Of a stretch of 64,000 bases of DNA, positions 25,936-35,395 are shown piece after piece. This DNA comes from Bacillus sp. MRMR6. GTDB lineage: Bacteria; Bacillota; Bacilli; Bacillales; Cytobacillaceae. The notes below the pieces were generated by a model. That model was not told the origin of the DNA. It worked only from the letters and a program-made list of their open reading frames with translations, and made no database searches. Within the stretch, counting starts at the first letter, position 1. Each line of letters begins with the position of its first letter. Location: assembly GCF_001940785.1 (NCBI RefSeq), contig NZ_MSLS01000008.1:18430-82429 (forward strand), read 5' to 3'. Both the position numbers and the translations under genes were made by a program.

Positions 25936-26193
25936 ATGAAAAAGAGACAAAAACAAAAAACTCAATCAAAACCGAAGAAAGACGAAGCAGCGGTTACGCT
26001 TAAAGATATGATTAATCCAGCTTTAATTAAACAGTTAAAGGAACAGCAGGATGAATTGAAAGCTGCTGAGGAAAGAAGGAAGGAAGAGGAACAGCAAAGA
26101 AAGCGTGAGGAACAACGCTTGAAGGAGAAAAACAAATCATTTGAAGAGCTTCTAAATGAAAGTGGAATGAACTGGAAGGAATTTAAAAATTAG
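25936..26193 (+). CDS. yqkE: YqkE family protein
   Basis: This 85-aa, very charged protein has a long Glu/Lys/Arg/Gln helix, probably a coiled coil (about residues 35-72), and ends SFEELLNESGMNWKEFKN. That layout and the site between yqkD and yqkF fit YqkE. Function is unknown. ATG 25936 (MKKRQKQK) has GGAGGAG eight bases upstream; the ATG at 25921 overlaps that ribosome site. Confidence 0.75.
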   Translation: MKKRQKQKTQSKPKKDEAAVTLKDMINPALIKQLKEQQDELKAAEERRKEEEQQRKREEQRLKEKNKSFEELLNESGMNWKEFKN

Positions 26194-26200
26194 ACGAGAA

Positions 26201-26230
26201 AGAAGAAGAGCTTAGCAGCTCTCCTTCTTA
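26201..26230. terminator. Terminator between yqkE and the aldo/keto reductase gene
   Basis: Stem AGAAGAAGAGCT / AGCTCTCCTTCT with loop TAGC separates convergent genes and overlaps the stop of the minus-strand gene. Confidence 0.65.
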
Positions 26231-27139
26231 ACGATGGTCCTGATAATAGGTTTCTTTCGCAATAGCTTTAATAACAGCAAGTTCATCATTTGTCAGAGGA
26301 TTTCCTCTGACAGCTTTAGCGTTATTCTTCACCTGTTCAACACTGCTTGCTCCAGCAATGACGGAGGCAACGGCTGGATTTGCTAAATTATATTGGAAGG
26401 CAACCTCTGTAAGGGTACGAGGAAATGCCAAGCTTTCCTTTAATGCTGGTAGCACCTCTGCTAATTCTTCATAACTATAATCCTGGTAGCCCTTCTGTGA
26501 TGCTTTTTCCAGCATTCTCTCACTAAGTAATCCCTTTGCCAATGGTCCTCGTGCAACAACACTGATGTCATTTGCTTGAAGGTGCGGAAGTACTTCTTCC
26601 TCCGGCCGGCGGTCTAGAAGACTATATTGCATCATGACAGACACAATATTAGATTTCTCTACATATTCACGAATGACATTTGGGCGAATCGAAGAGATGC
26701 CATAATAACGAATAAAACCCTCGTCCTTTAATTCTTCAAACGCTTCAATCGTTTCTTCAATCGAATCCTCCATCGTACCGCCATGCAACTGATAAAGGTC
26801 AATATAATCAGTGCCTATTCTATTTAGACTTTGTTTTACAGCTTCTTTAATGTAGGCTTTGGACGGATCCCAAGACCAGCCGGTTTGTTCTTGATTCCAG
26901 CGGTTTCCTGCTTTTGTTGCGATAATGACCTGTTCGCGTACATCTTTTAGGGCTTGGCCAACCATTTTTTCATTTTGCCCAAAATCATATAAATCGGCAG
27001 TATCAAAGTAATTGATCCCCTCAGCTAACGCAGTATGAATTATTTTCTCTGCTGTTTTCTCCTCAATGCCAATGGACATGCATCCAAGGCCTAGTTCTGT
27101 TACATATAGTTCTGATTTGCCTAACCTTCTTTTCTTCAT
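26228..27139 (-). CDS. yqkF: Aldo/keto reductase (YqkF)
   Basis: This NADPH-dependent oxidoreductase (303 aa, TIM barrel) keeps the AKR catalytic tetrad: Asp and Tyr in FDTADLYDFG, Lys in IIATKAG and His in DLYQLHGG. The C-terminal IAGASSVEQVKNN binds NADP(H). It occupies the yqkF place, upstream of mciZ/nudF. ATG 27139 (MKKRRLGKS) follows GGGGTG; a GTG at 27148 overlaps that site. The substrate is unknown. Confidence 0.87.
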   Translation of the reverse strand: MKKRRLGKSELYVTELGLGCMSIGIEEKTAEKIIHTALAEGINYFDTADLYDFGQNEKMVGQALKDVREQVIIATKAGNRWNQEQTGWSWDPSKAYIKEAVKQSLNRIGTDYIDLYQLHGGTMEDSIEETIEAFEELKDEGFIRYYGISSIRPNVIREYVEKSNIVSVMMQYSLLDRRPEEEVLPHLQANDISVVARGPLAKGLLSERMLEKASQKGYQDYSYEELAEVLPALKESLAFPRTLTEVAFQYNLANPAVASVIAGASSVEQVKNNAKAVRGNPLTNDELAVIKAIAKETYYQDHR

Positions 27140-27205
27140 TAAAATCACCCCATTCTTTATTTACAATTTTAATTAAGAACAGGGAAGACTACAAATGGAA
27201 CGATA

Positions 27206-27337
27206 TTATTTTTTTGCCACATCTTGAATCCAATCGGTAACAGTGGCATATTGCTTATTGTATTCTTGTAATTTGCGTAATACTCCCCAGCATTTTCCAG
27301 AAATGATAATTCCTTTTTCATGAACATAAACCTTCAC
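27206..27337 (-). CDS. mciZ: Z-ring formation inhibitor MciZ
   Basis: MciZ is a 40-residue sporulation peptide that caps FtsZ filaments and blocks Z-ring assembly in the mother cell. This 43-aa product begins MKVYVHEKGIIISGKCWGVL and ends ATVTDWIQDVAKK; the MKV start, the GK-W core and the V-DWI end match B. subtilis MciZ. The position between yqkF and nudF is the same too. The start is GTG, with GGAGGGG five bases upstream. In B. subtilis it is SpoIIID/sigma-controlled in the mother cell; I could not fix a promoter here. Confidence 0.82.
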   Translation of the reverse strand: MKVYVHEKGIIISGKCWGVLRKLQEYNKQYATVTDWIQDVAKK

Positions 27338-27410
27338 TAATACCCCTCCAATCTGATATGGTAAAATGTATGAGCATAATAGGGTGGGTTAGAACAGGAG
27401 CTGATAATAA

Positions 27411-27965
27411 ATGAGTAATCTTGAAGAAAAGACATTACATAGTGAAGAAATTTTCTCTGGTAAGGTCATTAGCCTTCATCTGCAGGAGGTAGAACTGCCT
27501 AATGGCAAACAGTCCAAACGAGAGATTGTTAAGCATCCAGGTGCTGTAGCAATATTAGCGGTTACAGATGATCAAAAGATTGTGATGGTGGAGCAATATA
27601 GGAAGGCGTTAGAAAGAACGATTGTGGAAATACCTGCTGGGAAGCTGGAAAAAGGAGAAGAACCTTCTTTATGTGCTATGCGCGAATTAGAAGAGGAAAC
27701 TGGATATGTTTGTGAAAACCTCGAACTTTTACTCTCCTTTTACACATCACCAGGATTTGCTGATGAAATTGTTCATCTCTTCGTGGCGAAGGGCTTGGTA
27801 AAGAAGGAGGACTCGGCAGCACTTGATGAAGATGAGTTCGTCAATCTTGTTGAATTAACATTACCTGAGGCCGTTCAATATGTTAAAGAGCAAAGAATAT
27901 ACGATGCGAAAACGGCTTATGCTGTCCAATACTTACAATTACAAGAGGTATTAGGAAGAACATGA
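27411..27965 (+). CDS. nudF: ADP-ribose pyrophosphatase (Nudix)
   Basis: NudF hydrolyses ADP-ribose to AMP and ribose 5-phosphate. The 184-aa protein has an exact Nudix box at residues 77-99 (G77...E83...RELEEETGY), with the acidic metal ligands in place. Length and position agree with B. subtilis NudF/YqkG. Its stop overlaps the next start by 4 nt, so it is translationally coupled to the endonuclease Q homologue. Confidence 0.93.
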   Translation: MSNLEEKTLHSEEIFSGKVISLHLQEVELPNGKQSKREIVKHPGAVAILAVTDDQKIVMVEQYRKALERTIVEIPAGKLEKGEEPSLCAMRELEEETGYVCENLELLLSFYTSPGFADEIVHLFVAKGLVKKEDSAALDEDEFVNLVELTLPEAVQYVKEQRIYDAKTAYAVQYLQLQEVLGRT

Positions 27966-29125
27966 ATCATTACTATGTAGACTTACATATTCATATCGGA
28001 AGGACATGGACTGGTAAGCCGGTTAAAATAACCGGTGCAAAATCGCTAACGTTTACGAATATCATTGAACACGCACGACATGAAAAAGGCTTAAATATGG
28101 TTGGGATTATTGACAGCCATTCTCCAGAAGTCATACTAGAAATGGAAAGTCTAGTTACAAATGGAGATATTGTTGAACATCCAGATGGAGGGCTGTTTTT
28201 TGGAGATTTAACCGTCATTCCCGGCTCAGAACTAGAAATTTACGATGAGCAATGCAATGGGCCGATCCATGTTCTTTGCTATTTTCCGACGATTAAGGTG
28301 ATGCGGGAATTTTCTAATTGGCTTTCGGGCCATTTGAAGAATGTTCAACTTAGCTCACAACGAACGTATGTGACGGGTTTAAATTTACAATCGAAGGTGA
28401 AAGCATTAGGCGGGATTTTTATTCCGGCACATGTATTTACTCCTTATAAAAGCTTGTATGGTAAAGGTGTAAACCGATCCTTAACGGAAGTATTTGATCC
28501 AGATATGATTGATGCGATTGAACTTGGGCTAAGCTCCAACAGCATGATGGCAGATCAAATAAAAGAACTGCACCAGTATACATTTGTGACAAATTCTGAT
28601 GCCCATTCATTAGCGAAAATTGCACGTGAATACCAGGTGGTGAAGATGGTAGAGCCAACCTTTAAGGAATTGAAGAAAGCGTTAAAACGTGAGGAAGGCA
28701 GAGGAATAGCTGCGAACTATGGCTTAGACCCGCTGCTAGGTAAATATCATAAAACCGTTTGTGCAGAATGCTTACAGCCTGCTGGTGAAGAAGATCAAAT
28801 CTGCCTACAGTGCGGACATAAACATATTGTTAAGGGAGTCGCGGATCGAATCCTTGAACTGAAAACTGCAAATACATCTCCAACGAACCGCCCTCCATAT
28901 GTCCATCAAGTACCGCTAGAGTTCGTACCTGGATTAGGGCCTAAATTACTTGAGAAACTGGTCAACCACTTTGGTTCAGAGATGGCAATCTTACACAAAG
29001 TTCCCGGTGAAGCTTTAAAAGAGGTTGTTCTTCCAAAAATAGCTGACCTCATTATCAAAGCAAGAGAAGGAAAAATTAACTTCGCAGCCGGCGGCGGTGG
29101 AAAATACGGGAAAATAGCAGATTAA
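27962..29125 (+). CDS. Endonuclease Q family protein (PHP domain, zinc finger, HhH)
   Basis: This 387-aa protein belongs to the endonuclease Q (TIGR00375) family, whose studied members nick DNA 5' of deaminated or abasic bases. The N-terminal PHP-type metal site opens with DLHIHIGRTW and continues through IIDSHSP, PGSELEIY, IPAHVFTPYKS and TNSDAHS. A four-Cys zinc ribbon follows (about 258-276: CAECLQPAG...CLQCG). FVPGLGPKLLEKLVNHFGS near 315-335 is a helix-hairpin-helix. Activity on hypoxanthine or uracil is inferred from the family. Confidence 0.85.
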   Translation: MNHYYVDLHIHIGRTWTGKPVKITGAKSLTFTNIIEHARHEKGLNMVGIIDSHSPEVILEMESLVTNGDIVEHPDGGLFFGDLTVIPGSELEIYDEQCNGPIHVLCYFPTIKVMREFSNWLSGHLKNVQLSSQRTYVTGLNLQSKVKALGGIFIPAHVFTPYKSLYGKGVNRSLTEVFDPDMIDAIELGLSSNSMMADQIKELHQYTFVTNSDAHSLAKIAREYQVVKMVEPTFKELKKALKREEGRGIAANYGLDPLLGKYHKTVCAECLQPAGEEDQICLQCGHKHIVKGVADRILELKTANTSPTNRPPYVHQVPLEFVPGLGPKLLEKLVNHFGSEMAILHKVPGEALKEVVLPKIADLIIKAREGKINFAAGGGGKYGKIAD

Positions 29126-29145
29126 AAAAGTTTTTTAAACAACCT

Positions 29146-29176
29146 CCAGCAGATGCAACTCTGCTGGTTTTTTGAT
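29146..29176 (+). terminator. Terminator after nudF-endoQ
   Basis: Stem CCAGCAGA / TCTGCTGG with a short loop is followed by TTTTTTG, 20 nt after the stop. Confidence 0.8.
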
Positions 29177-29216
29177 TTGTGCGGAATCTGTGGGACTCCA
29201 GCGGTTAAAATTTAAA

Positions 29217-29258
29217 TCTAGTAAATGATGTCATAGATTTACTAGATAGGCATAGAAT
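29217..29258 (+). promoter_or_regulatory. Sigma-E-like promoter of spoIIM with an overlapping dyad
   Basis: GTCATAGA (29230-29237), 13 bp, CATAGAAT (29251-29258) resembles a sigma-E promoter and has the same geometry as the one before dacB. A perfect 10-bp inverted repeat, TCTAGTAAAT / ATTTACTAGA (29217-29226 and 29237-29246), overlaps it and could be an operator. Confidence 0.55.
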
Positions 29259-29295
29259 GTAATAACTAATTACAGAGAGTTTAGGAGGATCGCAA

Positions 29296-29940
29296 ATGAA
29301 GAAACGATTGTACCAGAACGATGTCGCTAGTTATTTCCGTGAGCATTCCTCAATTTTTTTATTTGTTGTCATACTATTTTTGATGGGGGTCATTTTTGGG
29401 GCAATTGTGGTAAATAGTATGAGTTTTACACAAAAAGAGGATCTGTTTTATTATTTATCTCAATTCTTTGGACAAATCTCAACAGGAAAAACAGCTGACA
29501 ACAACGACCTCTTTATGCAAAGCTTTTTTCATAACAGTAAATTTATCGGTCTAATTTGGATTCTAGGAGTATCAATTATCGGCCTCCCTGTCATTCTCAT
29601 TATATTATTTATTAAAGGGATGGTTGTTGGTTTTACCGTAGGCTTTTTAGTCAGTCAGATGGGTCTTAAAGGATTTATGCTAGCGTTTGTATCCATCCTT
29701 CCACAAAATTTAATTATCATTCCCGTTTTCATATTAATGGCTTCCTTTTCAGTCATCTTTTCACTGAGAATGATTAGAAGACAGTTTCTCAAAAAGATTG
29801 GGGAACCCATATACCCTTTTTTTAAACGCTATATTATTACCTTAGTGGCAGCGTTTATTCTTATTTCGGCAGCTTCTGGGATTGAAGCATACTTATCACC
29901 TTGGTTAATGGAATCTGTTATCACTTCTATAGGTTTATAA
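29296..29940 (+). CDS. spoIIM: Stage II sporulation protein M
   Basis: SpoIIM joins SpoIID and SpoIIP in the septal peptidoglycan-hydrolysis machine that drives engulfment. The 214-aa protein has a basic N terminus and about five membrane helices, including IFLFVVILFLMGVIFGAIVV and GLPVILIILFIKGMVVGFTV; length is normal. TTTAGGAGG precedes the ATG. A sigma-E-like promoter lies upstream, in keeping with mother-cell expression. It precedes fur, as in Bacillus. Confidence 0.93.
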   Translation: MKKRLYQNDVASYFREHSSIFLFVVILFLMGVIFGAIVVNSMSFTQKEDLFYYLSQFFGQISTGKTADNNDLFMQSFFHNSKFIGLIWILGVSIIGLPVILIILFIKGMVVGFTVGFLVSQMGLKGFMLAFVSILPQNLIIIPVFILMASFSVIFSLRMIRRQFLKKIGEPIYPFFKRYIITLVAAFILISAASGIEAYLSPWLMESVITSIGL

Positions 29941-29951
29941 TAGTTATTATT

Positions 29952-29989
29952 TAATAATTATTATTTTATCTTATTTATAATTATTTTAT
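29952..29989. promoter_or_regulatory. Fur/PerR-like boxes upstream of fur
   Basis: Two 7-1-7 dyads lie in an AT-rich stretch: TAATAAT-T-ATTATTT (29952-29966) and TTATAAT-T-ATTTTAT (29975-29989, close to the PerR box TTATAATNATTATAA). In B. subtilis fur is under PerR. The region is so AT-rich that chance matches are possible. A TATAAT at 30013-30018 may be the -10. Confidence 0.45.
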
Positions 29990-30049
29990 TTTTAATCTCT
30001 TTTGCCTTCTGTTATAATGAGAATTAGCAGTGGCGAGGGAGGACTTCGA

Positions 30050-30514
30050 ATGGAAACTAGAATCGAAAGAATAAAGAAGCAGTTGCATTCATCGAGTTAC
30101 AAGCTAACACCTCAACGAGAAGCAACCGTTCGAGTATTGCTGGAAAATGAAGAGGATCATTTAAGCGCAGAAGATGTATACCTCCTCGTTAAAGAAAAAT
30201 CGCCTGAGATTGGCTTAGCAACTGTATATCGAACTCTAGAATTATTAACTGAACTAAAAATAGTCGATAAAATTAATTTTGGTGATGGTGTATCTCGTTA
30301 TGATTTGCGTCAGGAGGGAGCTGCACATTTTCATCATCATTTAGTATGTATTGAGTGTGGAGCTGTTGATGAGATTCAAGAAGACTTGCTTGAGGATGTC
30401 GAGGCTGTAGTAGAAGATAGGTGGAATTTTAAAATAAAAGATCATCGTCTTACTTTTCATGGCATCTGTTACCGATGTCAGGACAAGAGCAAAGAAGAAG
30501 AAATAGAAGAATAA
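30050..30514 (+). CDS. fur: Ferric uptake regulator Fur
   Basis: Fur represses iron-uptake genes when bound to Fe2+. The 154-aa protein has the winged helix (about 10-85: KLTPQREATVRVLL, GLATVYRTLELL) and a metal-binding dimer domain with HFHHHLVCIECG and, near the end, CYRCQ, forming the structural zinc Cys4 site. I start at ATG 30050 (METRIERIKKQL) after GAGGGAGG; the ATG at 30017 lies in the promoter region. Position between spoIIM and xerD, with yqzK, is that of B. subtilis fur. PerR and Zur are less likely by synteny. Confidence 0.93.
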   Translation: METRIERIKKQLHSSSYKLTPQREATVRVLLENEEDHLSAEDVYLLVKEKSPEIGLATVYRTLELLTELKIVDKINFGDGVSRYDLRQEGAAHFHHHLVCIECGAVDEIQEDLLEDVEAVVEDRWNFKIKDHRLTFHGICYRCQDKSKEEEIEE

Positions 30515-30518
30515 TCGT

Positions 30519-30553
30519 AAAAGTCCTTTTATAGAAAAAAAGGGCTTTTTTCT
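30519..30553 (+). terminator. Terminator after fur
   Basis: Stem AAAAGTCCTTTT / AAAAGGGCTTTTTT with a T-run, starting four bases after the stop. Confidence 0.82.
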
Positions 30554-30674
30554 ATCTATGAATCTGAAAATGATATTTGAGAGTGATTTTTAGCATAAAA
30601 GAAGATCACTAAGGTATAAAACCTGGACAAATTGGCATATCTTTTACTAGGCTAATTTGTTTGGGGGATGACTT

Positions 30675-30902
30675 ATGGGTGATTTCATGAAAGCGGCTTT
30701 TCAGACCGTCAAGGTTTTTATACTATTCACGGGGTGCACGGTCCTATTTTATTATGGTATTATGTGGGTTAGTGAGGAATATCAAAACTACCATCGCTAT
30801 GAAGAACCGAGTGGAACGGCATTAAAAGTTTCAAATTCTGTAAAAGATGGAAATTTTTTATGGTTAGATAGACTAAGATTGTTTTATCTAAATGGGGAGT
30901 AA
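30675..30902 (+). CDS. yqzK: YqzK family small membrane protein (DUF4227)
   Basis: This 75-aa protein has one membrane helix (about 10-28) and a polar tail with [20 protein letters not shown], which matches the YqzK/DUF4227 family that always lies between fur and xerD. Function is unknown. GGGGGATG precedes the ATG. Its stop is 4 nt before the xerD start, so the pair is one transcript. Confidence 0.82.
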   Translation: MGDFMKAAFQTVKVFILFTGCTVLFYYGIMWVSEEYQNYHRYEEPSGTALKVSNSVKDGNFLWLDRLRLFYLNGE

Positions 30903-30906
30903 TCAT

Positions 30907-31800
30907 ATGGAAGATAATTTAAAAGACTTTATGCATTTTATGCTCGTTGAAAAAGGTCTAGCTAAAAATACACTATTATCGTATGAGCGGGACTTGAAGA
31001 GCTATATGCGCTATTTAAAAAGTGTAGAGTCGGTTGAATCTTTAAATAATGTTCAACGTGTCCATATCGTACATTTTCTTGGGTTTTTAAAAGAACAGGG
31101 GAAATCGGCGAAAACATTGGCTAGACATGTCGCTTCTGTTCGAGCTTTTCATCAATTTCTTTTAAGAGATAAGGCAACAAACCAAGATCCAACTGTCCAT
31201 ATCGAAACACCAAAATTGGAAAGATCATTACCTAAAGTTCTAAGCTTACAAGAAGTAGAAAAACTACTAGATACACCGAATAAGCAGGGTCATTTTGGTT
31301 TGAGGGACAAGGCTATGCTTGAACTTCTATATGCTACAGGAATCCGTGTTAGTGAGCTTATAAATATTGATTTGGAAAATGTCCACTTAACGATGGGCTT
31401 TGTCCGTGTTATCGGTAAAGGAGATAAAGAAAGAATTGTTCCAGTAGGCAGAACAGCATCTGAAGCGATTCAAGCATATTTGAATAATGGCAGACCACAC
31501 TTTATATCTAAAAAGCATCGAAGTAACGCATTCTTCTTGAATAACTTAGGGAATCGCTTAACAAGGCAGGGCTTTTGGAAAATCTTAAAAAAGTTAACGC
31601 AAGAGGCTGGTATACTAAAGGAACTAACACCGCATACTTTAAGGCATTCATTTGCAACTCATTTATTAGAAAATGGTGCTGACCTAAGGGCAGTCCAAGA
31701 AATGCTGGGTCATGCGGACATCTCTACAACCCAGATCTATACACATGTAACTAAAACAAGATTAAAGGATGTTTATAGTAAATTTCATCCAAGAGCTTAA
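30907..31800 (+). CDS. xerD: Site-specific tyrosine recombinase XerD
   Basis: XerD, with XerC/CodV, resolves chromosome dimers at dif near the septum. The 297-aa protein has the SAM-like N domain (1-100) and the catalytic domain with Arg147, Lys171, His243, Arg246, His269 and the nucleophile Tyr278; all six catalytic residues are present. ATG 30907 follows GGGGAG. The length agrees with B. subtilis XerD. A terminator follows. Confidence 0.94.
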   Translation: MEDNLKDFMHFMLVEKGLAKNTLLSYERDLKSYMRYLKSVESVESLNNVQRVHIVHFLGFLKEQGKSAKTLARHVASVRAFHQFLLRDKATNQDPTVHIETPKLERSLPKVLSLQEVEKLLDTPNKQGHFGLRDKAMLELLYATGIRVSELINIDLENVHLTMGFVRVIGKGDKERIVPVGRTASEAIQAYLNNGRPHFISKKHRSNAFFLNNLGNRLTRQGFWKILKKLTQEAGILKELTPHTLRHSFATHLLENGADLRAVQEMLGHADISTTQIYTHVTKTRLKDVYSKFHPRA

Positions 31801-31836
31801 TAGATATGTAGATTTTGTTAACGTATTCGAAATGTT

Positions 31837-31871
31837 AAAAAAGCTGCCATAAATTTATGGCAGCTTTTTCT
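31837..31871 (+). terminator. Terminator after xerD
   Basis: Stem AAAAAGCTGCCATAAA / TTTATGGCAGCTTTTT, near-perfect, then TC and more T. Confidence 0.9.
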
Positions 31872-32028
31872 TGTATTTATTGAAACTTTTAGTAAAATAA
31901 AGAAGTCAGACTTCTGACTTGATAAGATATTAAAGTTTCATAATACCTTTAGAAAAGGGAAACATATCTGGTATGAAATGTTTTCTATATTTGGATGCGC
32001 TTTCGATAGAAAAAGGAGGAAAACTCGA

Positions 32029-33213
32029 ATGACTGTTGGTACATATAAACGGATATTTCTCATTGTCATGGATTCAGTAGGAATTGGAGAAGCACCTGAT
32101 GCTGAGAAATTTGGTGATAAGGGATCCGACACACTTGGGCATATTGCAGAAAGAATGAATGGTTTAAAGATGCCTAACATGGCCAAGTTGGGGTTAAGTA
32201 ACATTCGTGAGATAAAGGGAATTGAAAAGCAGGAAAAGCCATCAGCTTACTATACTAAAATGATAGAAGCATCTAATGGTAAAGATACCATGACTGGGCA
32301 TTGGGAGATTATGGGACTGAATATTCAAACACCTTTCCGCGTGTTTCCAGATGGGTTCCCCGATGAATTGCTTTCTGAATTAGAGGCACGTACGGGAAGA
32401 AAGATTATTGGGAATAAGCCTGCAAGCGGAACAGAAATACTAGATGAACTTGGCGAAGAGCATATGAAAACAGGAGCGTTGATCGTCTACACTTCTGCAG
32501 ATTCGGTTCTCCAAATTGCGGCACATGAAGAGATTATTCCAATCGAAGAACAGTATAAAATTTGTAAAATTGCTCGAGAGTTAACACTTGATGAAAAATA
32601 TATGGTAGGACGCGTGATAGCAAGACCATTTTTGGGTGAACCTGGAAATTTTAAGAGAACAGCAAATCGCCACGATTATGCCTTAAAGCCATTTGACCGC
32701 ACGGTTATGAATGAAATGAAGGATTCGGGGTTAGATGTGATTGCAATCGGGAAAATTTCTGATATTTATGACGGCGAGGGTGTTACGAAATCCCTTAGAA
32801 CCATTTCAAATATGGATGGAATGGATAAATTAGTTGAAACATTAGATATGGAATTCACTGGCATGAGCTTTCTAAATTTAGTTGATTTTGATGCCCTATA
32901 TGGTCACAGACGTGATCCTGAAGGGTATGGAAAGGCACTTGAAGAATACGACGCCCGACTGCCAGAAGTGTTTGCTAAGCTAAAAGAGGATGATTTACTA
33001 ATCCTCACCGCTGACCATGGAAATGATCCAGTTGCACCAGGGACAGATCACACAAGGGAATATGTTCCATTAATCGTATATTCCAAACAAATGCAAGTGG
33101 GTAAAGAGTTGCCAATACGAGAAACATTTGCAGATATAGGGGCAACGGTTGCAGATAATTTCAAAATTAAGATGCCCAACTTTGGGAAAAGTTTTTTACA
33201 AGAATTGAATTAA
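32029..33213 (+). CDS. deoB: Phosphopentomutase
   Basis: DeoB interconverts ribose or deoxyribose 1- and 5-phosphates in nucleoside salvage. The 394-aa alkaline-phosphatase-superfamily protein shows the metal site [11 protein letters not shown] near the N terminus, the phosphorylated Thr region KDTMTGHWE, and the C-terminal metal ligands in [12 protein letters not shown] and [11 protein letters not shown] 32029 (MTVGTYKR) follows AAAAGGAGG; an in-frame ATG at 31978 has no ribosome site. It heads the deoB-punA-pdp run. Confidence 0.95.
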   Translation: MTVGTYKRIFLIVMDSVGIGEAPDAEKFGDKGSDTLGHIAERMNGLKMPNMAKLGLSNIREIKGIEKQEKPSAYYTKMIEASNGKDTMTGHWEIMGLNIQTPFRVFPDGFPDELLSELEARTGRKIIGNKPASGTEILDELGEEHMKTGALIVYTSADSVLQIAAHEEIIPIEEQYKICKIARELTLDEKYMVGRVIARPFLGEPGNFKRTANRHDYALKPFDRTVMNEMKDSGLDVIAIGKISDIYDGEGVTKSLRTISNMDGMDKLVETLDMEFTGMSFLNLVDFDALYGHRRDPEGYGKALEEYDARLPEVFAKLKEDDLLILTADHGNDPVAPGTDHTREYVPLIVYSKQMQVGKELPIRETFADIGATVADNFKIKMPNFGKSFLQELN

Positions 33214-33226
33214 AGGGGTATGAAAA

Positions 33227-34048
33227 ATGAACACTGAAAAAATCCAAAATGCAGCAGGTTTTTTAAAAAAGAAATACCAAACAACACCAAAAGTGGGTCT
33301 GATCTTAGGCTCTGGTCTGGGAGTATTGGCAGATGAAATTGAAAACCCTGTCAAAATCCCATACAACGAAATTCCTGACTTTCCTATTTCAACGGTTGAG
33401 GGTCATGCCGGTCAACTGGTTTTCGGACTATTAAATGGAATAGAAGTCGTAGCGATGCAAGGCCGTTTTCATTTTTATGAGGGATATGGAATGGATAAGG
33501 TGACTTTCCCAGTCCGCGTTATGAAGGAGCTTGGGGTTGAAATGTTAATCGTTACAAATGCTGCTGGAGGAGTGAACGAAAGTTTTGAGGCTGGGGATTT
33601 AATGATTATCAATGATCATATTAACTTCATGGGGACGAATCCATTAATCGGTCCTAATGATTCCAAACTTGGCGTTCGTTTCCCAGATATGTCTGAAGCT
33701 TACTCCAAGGAACTTCGTTCGGTTGCAAAGGTAATCGCCTCTCAGATTAACCTTAATGTGAAAGAAGGCGTTTATTTCGGTAACCCTGGACCTGTGTATG
33801 AAACCCCTGCAGAAGTTAGAATGGTCAGAGCACTTGGAGGGGACGCGGTCGGAATGTCAACAGTACCAGAAGTGATTGTGGCCCGTCATAGTGGTATGAA
33901 GGTATTAGGAATTTCTTGTATATCAAATATGGCAGCAGGTATTCTTGACCAGCCGCTGACACATGATGAAGTAATCGAAACTACAGAAAAAGTAAAAGCA
34001 AACTTCCTATTATATATAAAAGAAATTGTAAAAAGCATAGCGAAATAA
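33227..34048 (+). CDS. punA: Purine-nucleoside phosphorylase
   Basis: This trimeric-type PNP splits (deoxy)guanosine and inosine with phosphate, feeding DeoB. The 273-aa protein has GLILGSGLG for phosphate, VEGHAGQLV, the ribose His region GRFHFYEGY, NAAGGVN and GDAVGMSTVPE for the base. It follows deoB by 13 nt. AAAGGGGTATG precedes the ATG. It corresponds to B. subtilis PupG. Confidence 0.94.
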   Translation: MNTEKIQNAAGFLKKKYQTTPKVGLILGSGLGVLADEIENPVKIPYNEIPDFPISTVEGHAGQLVFGLLNGIEVVAMQGRFHFYEGYGMDKVTFPVRVMKELGVEMLIVTNAAGGVNESFEAGDLMIINDHINFMGTNPLIGPNDSKLGVRFPDMSEAYSKELRSVAKVIASQINLNVKEGVYFGNPGPVYETPAEVRMVRALGGDAVGMSTVPEVIVARHSGMKVLGISCISNMAAGILDQPLTHDEVIETTEKVKANFLLYIKEIVKSIAK

Positions 34049-34080
34049 TTTGAACTTATTATACTAAAGTGGTGATAAAA

Positions 34081-35385
34081 ATGAGAATGGTTGACTTAAT
34101 AGAGAAAAAAAGGGATGGACACGAATTAACATCTGAGGAAATAAAGTTTATTATCAATGGTTATACAGATGGCTCAATCCCAGATTATCAGGTTAGTGCC
34201 CTAACGATGGCAATCTTTTTTAAAGGAATGACAGAGAAAGAAAGAGCAGATTTAACATTGGCAATGGTTGAATCTGGTGATCAAATTGATTTATCTCAAA
34301 TTGAAGGGATAAAAGTTGACAAGCATTCAACTGGCGGTGTTGGCGATACTACCACTCTTGTTCTTGGTCCGCTGGTTGCAGCATTAGATGTACCTGTCGC
34401 GAAAATGTCTGGCCGTGGTCTAGGTCATACTGGAGGTACCATTGACAAGTTAGAAGCTGTTAAAGGCTTCCATGTTGAAATAGAAAATCAGGAATTTATT
34501 GATCTTGTTAATAAAAATAAAATTGCCGTTATTGGACAGAGCGGCAACTTAACCCCTGCTGACAAAAAGCTATATGCACTAAGAGACGTTACAGCAACAG
34601 TGGATAGTATTCCATTAATTGCGAGCTCGATTATGAGTAAGAAAATTGCTGCTGGTGCTGATGCCATTGTACTTGATGTAAAAACTGGTGCGGGTGCATT
34701 TATGAAAACGCTTGATGATTCAAGAGAGTTAGCTAAAGCAATGGTAGGGATCGGTAAAAATGTTGGCAGAAGAACCATGGCAGTTATTTCTGATATGAGC
34801 CAGCCCCTCGGTTTTGCTATCGGAAATGCTCTTGAAGTAAAGGAAGCGATTGATACATTAAAGGGAGAAGGACCTGAGGATTTAACTGAACTTTGCTTAA
34901 CTTTAGGTAGTCATATGGTTTATCTGGCTGAAAAAGCAAGTTCTTTAGCTGAAGCTAGAACAATGCTTGAGCAGGTAATCAAAGATGGTTCCGCTCTTAA
35001 TAAGTTAAAAGTCTTTCTTAGTTCACAAGGTGGAGATGCCTCCATTGTGGATGACCCTTCTAAAATGCCGCAAGCTCAATTCACTATTGAACTAGAGGCG
35101 AGAGAAGATGGATATGTTTCTGAAATCGTTGCCGATGAAGTTGGTACAGCAGCAATGATTTTAGGAGCAGGAAGAGCCACTAAGGAATCGGTTATCGATT
35201 TAGCTGTGGGTCTCGTTCTAAGGAAGAAAATTGGCGACCAAGTGAAAAAAGGTGACTCATTGGTTACGATTTATAGTAATTTTGAAGATGTTAGCGAAGT
35301 AAAAGAAAAGCTTTATGAAAATATTAAAATTTCTACTTCTAAAGTAGATGCCCCAATTTTAATTCATGAAGAAATAACAGAATAA
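34081..35385 (+). CDS. pdp: Pyrimidine-nucleoside phosphorylase
   Basis: Pdp splits uridine, thymidine and deoxyuridine, also yielding pentose 1-phosphate for DeoB. The 434-aa protein has the [18 protein letters not shown] phosphate loop (about 80-97), the [17 protein letters not shown] signature and the C-terminal barrel-sandwich domain. I start at ATG 34081 ([10 protein letters not shown]), as in B. subtilis Pdp. It is third in deoB-punA-pdp; in B. subtilis pdp is instead in the deoC-nupC operon. A terminator follows. Confidence 0.94.
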   Translation: MRMVDLIEKKRDGHELTSEEIKFIINGYTDGSIPDYQVSALTMAIFFKGMTEKERADLTLAMVESGDQIDLSQIEGIKVDKHSTGGVGDTTTLVLGPLVAALDVPVAKMSGRGLGHTGGTIDKLEAVKGFHVEIENQEFIDLVNKNKIAVIGQSGNLTPADKKLYALRDVTATVDSIPLIASSIMSKKIAAGADAIVLDVKTGAGAFMKTLDDSRELAKAMVGIGKNVGRRTMAVISDMSQPLGFAIGNALEVKEAIDTLKGEGPEDLTELCLTLGSHMVYLAEKASSLAEARTMLEQVIKDGSALNKLKVFLSSQGGDASIVDDPSKMPQAQFTIELEAREDGYVSEIVADEVGTAAMILGAGRATKESVIDLAVGLVLRKKIGDQVKKGDSLVTIYSNFEDVSEVKEKLYENIKISTSKVDAPILIHEEITE

Positions 35386-35395
35386 ATGATTATCC

